DNA of 36,270 bases from Clostridia bacterium (GCA_017935225.1 JAGBIA010000079.1:1-36270), one strand, 5' to 3'. Positions 1 to 8,884 are shown, numbered from the stretch's first letter. The notes: generated by a model not told the origin, from the letters alone. Translations and numbers: made by a program.

Positions 1-23
1 ATTCGAGCGTGCCCATAATGAAT

Positions 24-172
24 TGCCCTAAATGGCATGAATTGGCTTGCGCCGTGAATTGAACTTCGTTCATGAATTGCCTTCGGCATGATAAAGCATA
101 GCAATTCAATTCATGAAAACAAAGTTTTCAAATCATGAAGCAGTCAGGCTTCAATTCACGACGCAAAGCGTC
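24..172. repeat. Array of seven mini-hairpins with TGAATT/AATTCA linkers
   Basis: Seven short inverted repeats follow one another: GCC/GGC (25-36), GGC/GCC (44-53), GAAC-ttc-GTTC (61-71), GCC-ttc-GGC (79-87), TGAAAAC-aaa-GTTTTCA (114-130), TGAAGC/GCTTCA (136-153) and GACGC-aaa-GCGTC (160-172). The linkers read (A)TGAATT in the left half and AATTCA(T) in the right half, so orientation flips around 88-110. Stem sequences all differ while the linkers are conserved. The run may continue to the left of the window. No protein-coding gene is supported in 1-295; this array and the terminator at 213-256 are all I see there. The function is unknown; it could be a non-autonomous repeat family or a structured RNA/DNA element. 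Confidence 0.7.
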
Positions 173-212
173 AATTCATTACTATCTGGAGAAAATTGTC
201 TGAAGCAACGCA

Positions 213-256
213 AAAGCACTTATGACAAACGATTTATTCGTTATCATAAGTGCTTT
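213..256 (-). terminator. Long hairpin downstream of the MBL lipoprotein operon
   Basis: A 13-bp stem (AAAGCACTTATGA at 213-225 with its complement at 244-256) contains an inner AACGA/TCGTT stem. Read on the minus strand it ends in TTTT at 212-215. It lies about 40 bp beyond the stop of the gene at 296-2038 and probably ends the HAD-rimO-pgsA-MBL transcript. The T-run is short. Confidence 0.6.
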
Positions 257-295
257 CGTTATGGGGCTCACGCTAAAAAGAGGATGCTTTTATTA

Positions 296-2038
296 TTATT
301 TAATCTTTTCAACTTCGCTATCCTTATTGTTGACCGTCTCATACGGAAGCGGAAGCGTTGTCACCGCCGTATCCGAAATATAGAGGTCATTTGCATAAGA
401 AAGCGCGGTATTTATTACGCTTGAGTACTGTTCCAAGCTACCCTTCGCACCCGCATAGTTGGTGGGCCAGAGCAGAACCTCAGCCTTTACAAGCTCGTAA
501 AGCGAGGAGTTACTCGGTGCTTTTCCGTGATGGGCAAGCTGAACCATATCGGATCTGAGATAATTACCGAAGGTCTGCTCCATTATTCTTCCCGACGCGT
601 GTGTAGTATCCGCAAGCAGAAGCACTGCGGTGTCAGACACAGTAACTCTGATGACCAGAGAGGTACTGTTAACGTAATCAAAGAGCTCTGCGGGGAGATA
701 ATCCTCGGGAGTGTAGAGTATCTCGACGTACGCGTCCTCGCCGTATTTGATCATCTGTCCGGTATGCGCCTTGATGATCTTTGCATCGGGTGCGCAACGC
801 TTGATAAGCGAAAAGAGGTTGTTAACGTTCTCTCCGCTCGTCTCTCTGTAGCCGTCGGGGCGCTTGTAGGAATACATAACCGAGGGAGCATAGTTAAGCA
901 CAAAGCTTTCTATTGTCAAATTCTCGTCGTCCTTATGATTTGAAAGGAATTCCTCGATCGCCTGCTGATGATCGATGTGAGGGTGTGACATAAACCACGC
1001 CGCAATAACTATATTTTCAGGATCGGGAGCAATCTCGAGCATGCTCTTATATATATTATCAGCTCTGTCCTTGTTTCTGTTTCCGCCGTCCTGAACAATA
1101 AATCTTCCATCGGGAAGCAAGAATACGTACCCCTGACCGATATCATTTCCGCTCGACTGTCCGATGATGGTAAGCGACGGATCGCATACGATGCCTGTAT
1201 CCGCGCTCTGATCCTCATCGGCAAGAGAATCTATAGGTCCTAAGATAACTCTTGCGCTGTTGTCGCTCGGCTTGTAGTACATATAAATATAGTTCTTATC
1301 CTGAACGTAGGTGCAGAAAACATTACCCTCGACCGTGCGCTCGCTTCTCTTTGCAAATCCTTCAGCCTCGAGCTTGTTGCGGTATGCCTCGAACTCGTCA
1401 AGACTCGAATCATCCGCATAGATCATATGTGTATCGTTGCCGCACTTCTCGACAGTGGCCTTACCCGCCCTATAGGTCGGGATAGCATTGAGGTTTTTGT
1501 CTGAGATCTTCTTTACGTCAACATCAGTATCAATGCTCACGTTGGTCTTTGACACGCCCTTGAGCAGTTGGTTGAACTGAACGTATGCGGCATTTGCATC
1601 GGCCTCGGAGGAAAAAGCTATAACGAGCTTATTTCCGACCATTTTGACTCTGCTCTCTCCGCATCTCAGCTCATCGTATACCTGCTTCGACTCATCGTAG
1701 TTGGTATATCCGATCAGAATAGCAGGCTCCTTGCGGTTCTCGCCCGCATCGTTGTAGGCAAGGAAATCGGTGTCCATGGCAACCGATTTTCCGGTAAGCG
1801 AGCGAAGCTTGTCGCGGATCTTGTTATATATCGCTTTCTCAACGTCGTCCGCCTTATCCGAAACGATAATGCGGCACTGATAGGAGTCGCCGAAGAAGAT
1901 ATTGAAGCGCGAGGGGTCTAAGACCTCGAGCTCGGTTTGCTCGGGCAGATCCGTAAGAGTCTCGCCGGCGGAGCTATTGTTACATCCGACGAGAAGGAGT
2001 GCGCAAATAATAAATAAAAATACAATAAGTTTTTTCAT
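296..2038 (-). CDS. Secreted lipoprotein with C-terminal metallo-beta-lactamase fold
   Basis: This 580-residue protein has a lipoprotein signal ending in a lipobox (LLVGC, Cys about 19), so it should be anchored outside the membrane. Residues about 45-170 form an alpha/beta region including PAILIGYTNYDESKQVY, shared with the paralogue at 4943-6721. The C-terminal half carries MBL metal ligands: HPHIDH near residue 351, an Asp in LLLADTTH near 477, and LAHHG near 502. This arrangement resembles the ComEC/Rec2-type hydrolase domain, but there are no ComEC membrane segments. The substrate is unknown; a hydrolytic role is inferred from the ligands. It starts 45 bp after pgsA ends with no terminator between, so it is probably the last gene of that operon. 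The ribosome binding site before its ATG is weak. Confidence 0.8.
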   Translation of the reverse strand: MKKLIVFLFIICALLLVGCNNSSAGETLTDLPEQTELEVLDPSRFNIFFGDSYQCRIIVSDKADDVEKAIYNKIRDKLRSLTGKSVAMDTDFLAYNDAGENRKEPAILIGYTNYDESKQVYDELRCGESRVKMVGNKLVIAFSSEADANAAYVQFNQLLKGVSKTNVSIDTDVDVKKISDKNLNAIPTYRAGKATVEKCGNDTHMIYADDSSLDEFEAYRNKLEAEGFAKRSERTVEGNVFCTYVQDKNYIYMYYKPSDNSARVILGPIDSLADEDQSADTGIVCDPSLTIIGQSSGNDIGQGYVFLLPDGRFIVQDGGNRNKDRADNIYKSMLEIAPDPENIVIAAWFMSHPHIDHQQAIEEFLSNHKDDENLTIESFVLNYAPSVMYSYKRPDGYRETSGENVNNLFSLIKRCAPDAKIIKAHTGQMIKYGEDAYVEILYTPEDYLPAELFDYVNSTSLVIRVTVSDTAVLLLADTTHASGRIMEQTFGNYLRSDMVQLAHHGKAPSNSSLYELVKAEVLLWPTNYAGAKGSLEQYSSVINTALSYANDLYISDTAVTTLPLPYETVNNKDSEVEKIK

Positions 2039-2083
2039 TTTCTTAACAGTTGTCTTTTCTTTAAATTGTGTGGGGTGAACAAA

Positions 2084-2722
2084 TTATTTCTCGGGATCGA
2101 GGTACTTCCAATATGAGAATATGTAATTAAGTCCCGACCAGATAGTCATTACAACGCTGAAGATAAGCGTTATCCAAGACAGCGGAACTATGTCGGTGCG
2201 CCAGAAGAGCTTATCACCCGAGACAGCCTCGATGACCACCTTGATAACGTACTGAAGCACGGGCTCAAGGAAAATAGTTGAGATCGCGACGATCTGCGAC
2301 ACGGTCTTGAGCTTACCGAGATAGTTTGCCGCAAGAACGACACCCGAACCCGAGGTCGCAACCAAGCGGATCGAGGTCACCGCAAGCTCGCGGAAAACGA
2401 TAATGATAAGTGAGAAAAGTATCGCAAGATAAAGACTTGTATATCTGAACTTGTGAAGCAGCACGAACATCGCGCCGATTACCATAAACTTATCGGCAAC
2501 GGGATCCATAAACTTGCCGAAGTCTGTAACGAGGTTATCTCTTCTCGCAATCTTTCCGTCAAGCATATCGGTGACCGAAGCACCGATAAAGAGTGCAGCG
2601 CAGCAAGCACAGGATACGTAGAACCAAACTCCACCGAGCGGCAGGAATCCTACGACAAGTATAAGCGGAACGAGACACATACGAAGCACGGTCAGCTTGT
2701 TGGGTAAATTCATTTTTGCCAT
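2084..2722 (-). CDS. pgsA: CDP-diacylglycerol--glycerol-3-phosphate 3-phosphatidyltransferase
   Basis: It makes phosphatidylglycerol phosphate from CDP-diacylglycerol and glycerol 3-phosphate, the committed step to phosphatidylglycerol. The CDP-alcohol phosphatidyltransferase signature D-G-x2-A-R-x8-G-x3-D-x3-D is intact (DGKIARR, then GKFMDPVADK, around residues 55-80). The 212-residue length and multiple membrane helices fit the family. I chose the ATG at 2720-2722 (MAKMNLPNKLTV) because GGAGG lies five bases upstream; an in-frame TTG four codons earlier overlaps that ribosome binding site. It follows rimO by 13 bp. Asp/Gly spacing and the NLPNKLTVLR start are typical of PgsA, so confidence is high. 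Confidence 0.93.
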   Translation of the reverse strand: MAKMNLPNKLTVLRMCLVPLILVVGFLPLGGVWFYVSCACCAALFIGASVTDMLDGKIARRDNLVTDFGKFMDPVADKFMVIGAMFVLLHKFRYTSLYLAILFSLIIIVFRELAVTSIRLVATSGSGVVLAANYLGKLKTVSQIVAISTIFLEPVLQYVIKVVIEAVSGDKLFWRTDIVPLSWITLIFSVVMTIWSGLNYIFSYWKYLDPEK

Positions 2723-2735
2723 AATATCCTCCAAA

Positions 2736-4082
2736 TCAATTTTCAGTGATAGCTCTTCCCATCAGGTCGTAGTCGAGAACCTCTCTGACCTTGACCTTGA
2801 CGAACGAGCCGGGGGCAATTCTCTTCTCTGCTCTGAAATAGACCTTTCCGTCGATCTCAGGTGCATCTGCCGCGCTTCTTCCGAAGTGGACACGCGCTAC
2901 GGGATCGTAGTCCTCACAAAGCACTGTGATGGTCTTGCCGACCATTCTCTCGTTGTTTGCGGTGTTGATATCAAGCTGCTCGCGCATAATGATATCCGCT
3001 CTGTCCTGCTTTATCTGCTCGTCGATCTGATCCTCGAAATCGTACGCGGGGGTGTCCTCCTCGCGAGAATACGGGAACACGCCGAGATGCTCGAACTTCG
3101 CTTCCTTGACGAACTCGCAAAGCTCAACGAAGTCCTCCTCGGTCTCACCCGGGAATCCGACGATAAATGTGGTTCTGATAACGATGCCGGGGACCTCTGC
3201 TCTGAGCTTCTTTATCACCGAGCGAACCGTCACGCCGTCGCCGTGGCGGTTCATAGCCTTGAGCATTCTGTCGCTGATGTGCTGGATGGGCAGGTCGATG
3301 TATTTAAGAATTCTGTCGTTGTCGCGGATCTCTGCAACAAGCTCGTCGGTGATCTTGTCGGGATAGCAGTAAAGCAATCTGACCCACGGGATCTTCGTCG
3401 CGTCGGTGATCGCGCGCAGAAGCTTTGCCAAGCTATACTCGCCGTAAAGATCGAGTCCGTAGCGCGTGATGTCCTGAGCCACGATATTGAGCTCGCGCAC
3501 ACCGAGAGCCTCAAGCTGCTTTGCCTCCTCGACGATATCCTCCATCGGTCTGCTTCTGAATTTTCCTCTGATGGCGGGGATAGCGCAGTAAGCGCAACGG
3601 TTATCGCAGCCCTCCGCGATCTTGAGATATGCGGTGTACTCGGGGGTGGTGAGAATTCTATCCCCTCCGAGTCGCACGGTCTCCTTATCCTCAAACGAGG
3701 TGTATTTTCTCTTCGAGCCCTTTTTCTTATTTACCGTGACCGCCTCGATCGCCTCCACGATATTATGTATGCTTCCGACACCAAGCACCGCGTCGACCTC
3801 GGGCAGCTCCTCAAGGATGCTCTCGCGGTATCTCTCCGCAAGACAACCCGTGACGATTATAGCCTTGAGCGTTCTGTTTTTCTTGAGCCACGCGATGTCG
3901 AGAATGTTGTCAATAGACTCCTTCTTCGCGCTCTCTATAAATCCGCAGGTATTTATGATAACTACGTCAGCCTCGGTCTCCTCGGGCGTGACCTCGTAGC
4001 CTGCAGTTGCTACCTCGTGGAGCATAACCTCGGTGTCAAGCTGATTTTTGGGGCAACCGAGCGAAACAAATCCAACCTTCAC
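2736..4082 (-). CDS. rimO: Ribosomal protein S12 methylthiotransferase RimO
   Basis: This is a radical-SAM enzyme that methylthiolates an aspartate of ribosomal protein S12. The 448 residues show the full architecture: an N-terminal MTTase domain starting MKVGFVSLGCPKNQLDTE with its cluster cysteines (including NTCGF), the radical-SAM CxxxCxxC motif in EGCDNRCAYCAIP near residue 155, and a C-terminal TRAM-like region. The SLGCPKNQxDxE start separates RimO from MiaB. The start codon is GTG at 4080-4082, preceded by an AGGAAAG ribosome binding site. It sits between the HAD phosphatase (41-bp gap) and pgsA (13-bp gap); the rimO-pgsA pair is common in Firmicutes. Confidence 0.95.
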   Translation of the reverse strand: MKVGFVSLGCPKNQLDTEVMLHEVATAGYEVTPEETEADVVIINTCGFIESAKKESIDNILDIAWLKKNRTLKAIIVTGCLAERYRESILEELPEVDAVLGVGSIHNIVEAIEAVTVNKKKGSKRKYTSFEDKETVRLGGDRILTTPEYTAYLKIAEGCDNRCAYCAIPAIRGKFRSRPMEDIVEEAKQLEALGVRELNIVAQDITRYGLDLYGEYSLAKLLRAITDATKIPWVRLLYCYPDKITDELVAEIRDNDRILKYIDLPIQHISDRMLKAMNRHGDGVTVRSVIKKLRAEVPGIVIRTTFIVGFPGETEEDFVELCEFVKEAKFEHLGVFPYSREEDTPAYDFEDQIDEQIKQDRADIIMREQLDINTANNERMVGKTITVLCEDYDPVARVHFGRSAADAPEIDGKVYFRAEKRIAPGSFVKVKVREVLDYDLMGRAITEN

Positions 4083-4123
4083 TTTTCTTTCCTTTACCTT
4101 TCAAAACAAATATATTAAAATTC

Positions 4124-4786
4124 TCAGTCAAATATCTCAAGTAACTTCTCGGGGATATCAATTATATGGTCGGGAGCGCAGGATAGCAGTGCCTCGCGGT
4201 CGCGAAATCCCCAAGATACCGCAACAGATGTCATTCCCGCGTTCTGCGCCGTGCGGATATCAACCTCGCTGTCACCGACAAATGCACATTCGCTCGCCTC
4301 AAAGCCGAGCGTCTTTGCTATATAGAGCGGTGCCGTCGGATCGGGCTTCTTCGGCAGATCTGTCTCGCCCATCGCGATCGGAATTATTTCCTTGCTAAAA
4401 AGTGCGCCTATGATATTCTTGACGTACGCGTCGGGCTTGTTTGAGAGCACCGCGAGCGTGTAGCCGCGCGCGTGAAGCTCGAGCATCGCCTCTTTCATTC
4501 CGTCGTAGCATCCGTCGATATGTGCGTGAGTCTTGTCGTAGCAGACTTTAAAATACTTATATATCTCCTCTGCCCTCTCGGCGTTCTGCGCCTCAGACGC
4601 AGGCATCGTGCGCATTATGAGATTTTTTGCGCCGTTGCCGACCGCCGCCCTGACCTCGCTATAGCTCTTCTGCGGGAAGCCGTAATGCTCCATACACATA
4701 TTGACCGCCTCCATAATGCTGTAAAGCGTGTCCGCGATAGTTCCGTCAAGATCGAATATTAAAAGTCCCTTCTTTTCGCTTTCCAT
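4124..4786 (-). CDS. HAD-superfamily phosphatase, phosphoglycolate phosphatase-like
   Basis: The HAD motifs are in order: motif I DLDGTIADT near the N-terminus (nucleophile and acid/base Asp), motif II at LSNKPD, the conserved Lys in KKPDP, and motif IV FVGDSEVDI. A helical cap follows motif I, as in Gph/PGP-type enzymes. The substrate cannot be fixed from sequence; phosphoglycolate or another small phosphate ester is plausible. I start it at the ATG at 4784-4786 (MESEKKGLL, 220 residues), because GAGGG lies five bases upstream and the promoter at 4817-4845 would begin transcription near 4810, leaving an upstream in-frame ATG at 4813 without a leader. It is the first gene of the HAD-rimO-pgsA-MBL operon. 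Confidence 0.87.
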   Translation of the reverse strand: MESEKKGLLIFDLDGTIADTLYSIMEAVNMCMEHYGFPQKSYSEVRAAVGNGAKNLIMRTMPASEAQNAERAEEIYKYFKVCYDKTHAHIDGCYDGMKEAMLELHARGYTLAVLSNKPDAYVKNIIGALFSKEIIPIAMGETDLPKKPDPTAPLYIAKTLGFEASECAFVGDSEVDIRTAQNAGMTSVAVSWGFRDREALLSCAPDHIIDIPEKLLEIFD

Positions 4787-4816
4787 AAAAACCCTCAAAA
4801 AATTCTTTTTCATATT

Positions 4817-4845
4817 ATTATATCACATTTGCACCGTTCTGTCAA
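4817..4845 (-). promoter_or_regulatory. Consensus promoter for HAD-rimO-pgsA-MBL operon
   Basis: On the minus strand, TTGACA (4840-4845) is separated by 17 bp from TATAAT (4817-4822), with an extended -10 (TGATATAAT). Both hexamers are perfect. The predicted start near 4810 decides the HAD start codon. Confidence 0.88.
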
Positions 4846-4900
4846 CGGTAATAAAAGGGAGCGAAAAATTTTTTTGCTTTTATTATTAAAAATCATACGA

Positions 4901-4932
4901 AAACCGCCTGCCAAAGCTTTGGCAGGCGGTTT
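4901..4932 (-). terminator. Terminator hairpin after second MBL lipoprotein
   Basis: This is a perfect 32-bp palindrome (arms AAACCGCCTGCCAAAG and its complement), 10 bp beyond the stop of the gene at 4943. On the minus strand the stem runs into TTTT, with a further T-run about eight bases later. Confidence 0.8.
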
Positions 4933-4942
4933 GAATTTCAAA

Positions 4943-6721
4943 TCAATCGTAAGGTGTCCAGCGTTCTTCCTCGGGGATCCAAGTTTCAAAATCCTTTATC
5001 GTAAGGTTCGTATCCCCCGCGACATAGTGAGGAATGTCGACGAATGCGGCGTTCTGAGGCACTGCGCCGACCTTGGAGACCATATTCTTGTAGTGATTGT
5101 TTCCGACCGGCCAGAAGGAAGCCTCTGCATTGATGGTCTGGTTAAGCAGAAGAGTTGCTCCGTCTGCGTAGCCGTGGTGAGCAAGCTGAATGAAGTTAGA
5201 TTTGAGACTATTGCCGTACACGTCGGTCAGCGCAACGCTCGCCTTGGGGTGACAGTCGCCGAGGAACATCGTGGTCTTGCCCATAAAGTCCATCTGCATT
5301 ACCATCGTGGTCTCGTTGATGTTATCTATATTGAACGGTTCAACTATATCAAGTCCGCCGAAGATGGTAAACGTCGCCTCATTTGCATAGAATATCTGAC
5401 CGGGATGTCCTTTGACCACGTGCTCAATTCCGAAAAGCTCCACCGCTTCCTCGACCTTATTGTCAAGGTTGCCTCCGCCAACGCCCTTGAGCTGAGCATC
5501 GTTGGGAGAATTGTAAACCAAGCGGTTTACCTTTATGCTGCTCGGCGTATCTCTTGCTATATCGTGAAACGCGCCGATATGGTCGTTATGCAGATGAGAG
5601 AGGAACCAGGTATGAACTCTGATATCGTCCGGATCGTCGGCAAGGACCTTGAGCGAGTCGAGCAGATAATCTCCCGCAGACTCCGCATAGGTCATATCAC
5701 GAGTATGACCGCCGTCGATTATAACGAAGCTTCCGTCCGAGAGCTTGATTATATATGCCATACCGTTCTGACAGTTACCTGCCTTCGGATGCTCAAGTCC
5801 GAGCTGAGTGAAGCTGATTTCGCTGCTTCCCGTCTCGTAAGCATTGTCCTCCTTGAGTCCTGCAAGCTCGCTGAATTCCTTAGTGTCTATCACCACTCTC
5901 GTTTCGGCAACGCTCGGAAGATACATAATATGCATTATGCTACTGTCGTTGTGATAGGTATAGAAGCAATTCTCTCCTATATTATTCGTAACGTAATGCT
6001 CGTATCCAAGCTCCTCAACACCATTGATGAATGCATCAGAGGTCTCGCGGGTGACATCCTTATAAACTACCAGCGTCGATCCGTCGCCGCCGTCGAAGGT
6101 CATCGATGCAGATCCGTCAAAGATCGGCAGACCCGAGACCTGCGACTGTATCTTGTCGCCAAGGTTCCACTGCTCTGTTATGGCAAGAACTCCGTCCTTT
6201 TTTGAGGTCAGAGCAAGTCCTCTGAATTTATTGAGTGCGAGCGTAGCAGAAGCCTCGTGGCTATATGCTATAACGAATTTATTTCCGATAAGCTCCATAC
6301 GGAATTCACCGTGCTTGAGCTTATCATATACCTGCTTCGATTCGGGATACGCCGTTCTGCCTATGAGAATGGCAGGCCCTTCGGTGTCAAGGGTTTCACC
6401 AACTCCGACAAAGTCGGTCGCAATTGCGGGGTGCTTACCCGTCGCGCTCTTGAGCGTCTTTCTCAAGCTCGTGTATATCTCGTTATCAACGTCGCTTGCA
6501 TTCTCGGGGCGCACGACCTTGCAAACGTATTCGTTATTTGCAAAGACCGCAAGTCCCTCTATGTCGTCTATGTTGACTACGACCTTGCTATCGCTTTTCT
6601 GCTCGGTCGCGTCACTTACCGCAGGCTCGTCCGCAGCGTCGTTGCACGCAACAAGCAGAGCGAACATCAGCAAAAGAGCCATCAGCAAGCAAGCTTTTCT
6701 TATAAAAGAGTATCTTTTCAT
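4943..6721 (-). CDS. Secreted lipoprotein with metallo-beta-lactamase fold (paralogue)
   Basis: This 592-residue protein parallels the one at 296-2038. It has a lipobox (ALLVAC, Cys about 26), a shared N-terminal alpha/beta region (GPAILIGRTAYPESKQVYD) and a C-terminal MBL domain with SHLHNDH near residue 378, FLGDCHPKA near 487 and LAHHG near 514. The metal-binding set appears complete, so hydrolase activity is plausible; the substrate is unknown. It has its own promoter (6832-6860), a GGGAGG ribosome binding site before the ATG, and its own terminator at 4901-4932, so it is monocistronic. The two paralogues are split by a housekeeping operon, so they are not a simple tandem pair. Confidence 0.82.
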   Translation of the reverse strand: MKRYSFIRKACLLMALLLMFALLVACNDAADEPAVSDATEQKSDSKVVVNIDDIEGLAVFANNEYVCKVVRPENASDVDNEIYTSLRKTLKSATGKHPAIATDFVGVGETLDTEGPAILIGRTAYPESKQVYDKLKHGEFRMELIGNKFVIAYSHEASATLALNKFRGLALTSKKDGVLAITEQWNLGDKIQSQVSGLPIFDGSASMTFDGGDGSTLVVYKDVTRETSDAFINGVEELGYEHYVTNNIGENCFYTYHNDSSIMHIMYLPSVAETRVVIDTKEFSELAGLKEDNAYETGSSEISFTQLGLEHPKAGNCQNGMAYIIKLSDGSFVIIDGGHTRDMTYAESAGDYLLDSLKVLADDPDDIRVHTWFLSHLHNDHIGAFHDIARDTPSSIKVNRLVYNSPNDAQLKGVGGGNLDNKVEEAVELFGIEHVVKGHPGQIFYANEATFTIFGGLDIVEPFNIDNINETTMVMQMDFMGKTTMFLGDCHPKASVALTDVYGNSLKSNFIQLAHHGYADGATLLLNQTINAEASFWPVGNNHYKNMVSKVGAVPQNAAFVDIPHYVAGDTNLTIKDFETWIPEEERWTPYD

Positions 6722-6831
6722 TGGTTATACCTCCCATAATACGCTATATATTGCAAGCATTTTATCTGCCGCAGATGCGGATATTTGTCACACAAAACCG
6801 TATGAGTTCGGCTCTCTTCGGCTATAGCCTT

Positions 6832-6860
6832 ATTTTACCAAAAATCTGCCAATATGTCAA
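6832..6860 (-). promoter_or_regulatory. Promoter for second MBL lipoprotein
   Basis: On the minus strand, TTGACA (6855-6860), a 17-bp spacer and TAAAAT (6832-6837). The predicted start near 6825 gives a leader of about 100 bases before the ATG at 6721. The 6722-7032 gap holds this promoter, the repeat at 6881-6900 and the bipA promoter; nothing else is evident. Confidence 0.75.
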
Positions 6861-6880
6861 TAGATTTGCTCAATTTCTCC

Positions 6881-6900
6881 TTTTGCATAGTTTTGCATAG
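6881..6900. repeat. Two exact tandem copies of TTTTGCATAG
   Basis: The decamer TTTTGCATAG occurs twice head to tail in the AT-rich stretch between the divergent promoters of the MBL lipoprotein and bipA. It could be a regulator site or chance in AT-rich DNA. Confidence 0.5.
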
Positions 6901-6963
6901 AGTTTTTTGTCAGATTGCACAACATTTTTTTAATATTTTTCTAAAAATCGTCATTTTACATCT

Positions 6964-6991
6964 TTAACATATTGACAAAATGTGATATAAT
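6964..6991 (+). promoter_or_regulatory. Promoter for bipA/typA
   Basis: TTAACA (6964-6969), a 16-bp spacer and TATAAT (6986-6991), with extended -10 TGATATAAT. The predicted start is about 35 bases before the GTG start codon. A TTGACA at 6972-6977 is too close to the -10 to serve it. Confidence 0.7.
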
Positions 6992-7032
6992 AATAAATTG
7001 TGAAAGTATGTTTAAAAAAGGAGATAACCAAA

Positions 7033-8868
7033 GTGATTCGTAACGATTTGAGAAATATTGCAATTATTGCACACGTTGACCACGGTAAGACCACTCTCGT
7101 TGACGAGATGCTCAAGCAGGGCGGTATTTACAGAGAAAATCAGGAGACGGTTACTCGAGTTATGGACTCGGGCGATCTTGAAAAGGAGCGCGGAATTACC
7201 ATCCTCGCAAAGAACACTGCCGTTCACTACAAGGACGTCAAGATCAATCTCATCGACACCCCCGGTCACGCTGACTTCGGCGGCGAGGTCGAGCGTATTC
7301 TCAAGATGGTAAACGGAGTAATCCTGCTCGTTGACGCGGCTGAAGGTCCTATGCCTCAGACCCGTTTCGTGCTTCAGAGAGCGCTTGAGCTCAATCACAG
7401 AGTTATCATCGTTATAAATAAGATAGACAAGCCCGACGCGAGACTCGGTGAGGTCGAGGACGAGATCCTCGAGCTTCTCATCGACCTCAACGCATCCGAC
7501 GAGCAGCTCGACAGCCCTATGCTCTACTGCTCGGGCAGAGCGGGCACGGCTACCGAGGATCCCGACGTTGAGGGCAAGGATCTCGTTCCGCTCTTTGAAA
7601 AGATCCTTGACTACATCCCTGCTCCCGAGGGTGACGAGAACGGCGAGCTTCAGCTCCTCGTTTCCTCTATCGACTACAACGATTACGTCGGCCGTATCGG
7701 TATCGGTCGTATCGAGCGCGGCTCAATACGTGTAAATCAGGATGCTTACATCTGCAACTACCACACGGGCGCCGCACCCCGACGCACCAAGATCGTGGCT
7801 CTCTTCCAGATCGACGGCCTGCTCCGCGTTCCCGTAGATAAGGCTAACATGGGCGACATCGTTTGCTTCTCGGGCGCCGAGAACATCACAATCGGAGACA
7901 CCATCACAAGCCTTGCTGCCCCCGAGCCTCTTGAGTTCGTAAAGGTAAGCGAGCCCACGCTTGAGATGACCTTTGCTGTCAACGACAGTCCATTTGCAGG
8001 CAAAGAGGGTAAGTTTGTTACCTCCCGTCAGCTCCGCGACAGACTCTACAAGGAGCTTCTCAAGGACGTTTCGCTTCGTGTTGAAGACGGAGACACGACC
8101 GACGAGTTCAAGGTTGCGGGCAGAGGCGAGATGCACCTTTCCATACTTATCGAAACTATGCGCCGCGAGGGCTACGAGATGACCTGCTCCAATCCCAGAG
8201 TTCTCTATAAGGACATCGACGGAGTCAAGTGCGAGCCTATGGAGCGCGTAACGCTTGACGTTCCCTCCGAGTACGTTGGCGCGGTAGTTGAAAAGCTCGG
8301 TCAGCGCAAGGGCGATCTGCTTGAGATGAATCCGCTCGGAAGCAGAATGAGAATTGAGTATTCCATCCCCTCCAGATGTCTCTTCGGATACCGCTCCGAG
8401 TTCCTCACCGCTACTCACGGCGAGGGTATTATGAACACCATCTTCGACGGCTATCAGCCCTATCGCGGAGAGGTAGTAATGAGATTTACCGGCTCGCTCG
8501 TCGCATCCGAGGCAGGCGAGACCACAAGATACGGTCTTTACAACACTCAGGAGCGCGGTAACCTCTTCGTAGGTCCTCAAACTCCCGTTTACGAGGGAAT
8601 GATCGTCGGCGAGAACCCCAAGAACGACGACATCGCAGTCAATCCCTGCAAGAAGAAGCAGCTCACCGCTATCCGTTCCGCAGGTGCGGACGAAAAGCTC
8701 CTGCTCACTCCCCCTGTTATATTCTCGCTTGAAGAAGCGATCGAATTCATCACCGACGAGGAGCTTATCGAGGTAACTCCCAAGTCCATCCGTCTTCGCA
8801 AGAAGATCCTCAACACCGAGGAGCGTATGAAGGCTATGATGAAGAAGAGACGCGCACTTAACGGTTAA
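7033..8868 (+). CDS. typA: Translational GTPase BipA/TypA
   Basis: This is a ribosome-associated GTPase of the elongation-factor family, implicated in ribosome assembly and stress adaptation. All G motifs are present: AHVDHGKTTL (P-loop), ERGITI (switch I), DTPGH, NKID and a G5-like SGRAG. The EF-G-like domains III/V and BipA-specific C-terminus follow, ending in MMKKRRALNG. The length is 611 residues from the GTG at 7033-7035, which I chose because AGGAG lies nine bases upstream and VIRNDLRNIAIIAHVDHG is the usual beginning; in-frame starts further up (7000) overlap the transcription start. It is monocistronic, with its own promoter and a terminator at 8967-9004. Confidence 0.95.
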   Translation: MIRNDLRNIAIIAHVDHGKTTLVDEMLKQGGIYRENQETVTRVMDSGDLEKERGITILAKNTAVHYKDVKINLIDTPGHADFGGEVERILKMVNGVILLVDAAEGPMPQTRFVLQRALELNHRVIIVINKIDKPDARLGEVEDEILELLIDLNASDEQLDSPMLYCSGRAGTATEDPDVEGKDLVPLFEKILDYIPAPEGDENGELQLLVSSIDYNDYVGRIGIGRIERGSIRVNQDAYICNYHTGAAPRRTKIVALFQIDGLLRVPVDKANMGDIVCFSGAENITIGDTITSLAAPEPLEFVKVSEPTLEMTFAVNDSPFAGKEGKFVTSRQLRDRLYKELLKDVSLRVEDGDTTDEFKVAGRGEMHLSILIETMRREGYEMTCSNPRVLYKDIDGVKCEPMERVTLDVPSEYVGAVVEKLGQRKGDLLEMNPLGSRMRIEYSIPSRCLFGYRSEFLTATHGEGIMNTIFDGYQPYRGEVVMRFTGSLVASEAGETTRYGLYNTQERGNLFVGPQTPVYEGMIVGENPKNDDIAVNPCKKKQLTAIRSAGADEKLLLTPPVIFSLEEAIEFITDEELIEVTPKSIRLRKKILNTEERMKAMMKKRRALNG

Positions 8869-8884
8869 GTTAATTTATGTTGAG

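Noticed and set aside
2697..4118. A 473-codon plus-strand frame opposite rimO
   Set aside because: rimO is unmistakable on the minus strand; the opposite frame shows no motif and overlaps both neighbouring gene boundaries.
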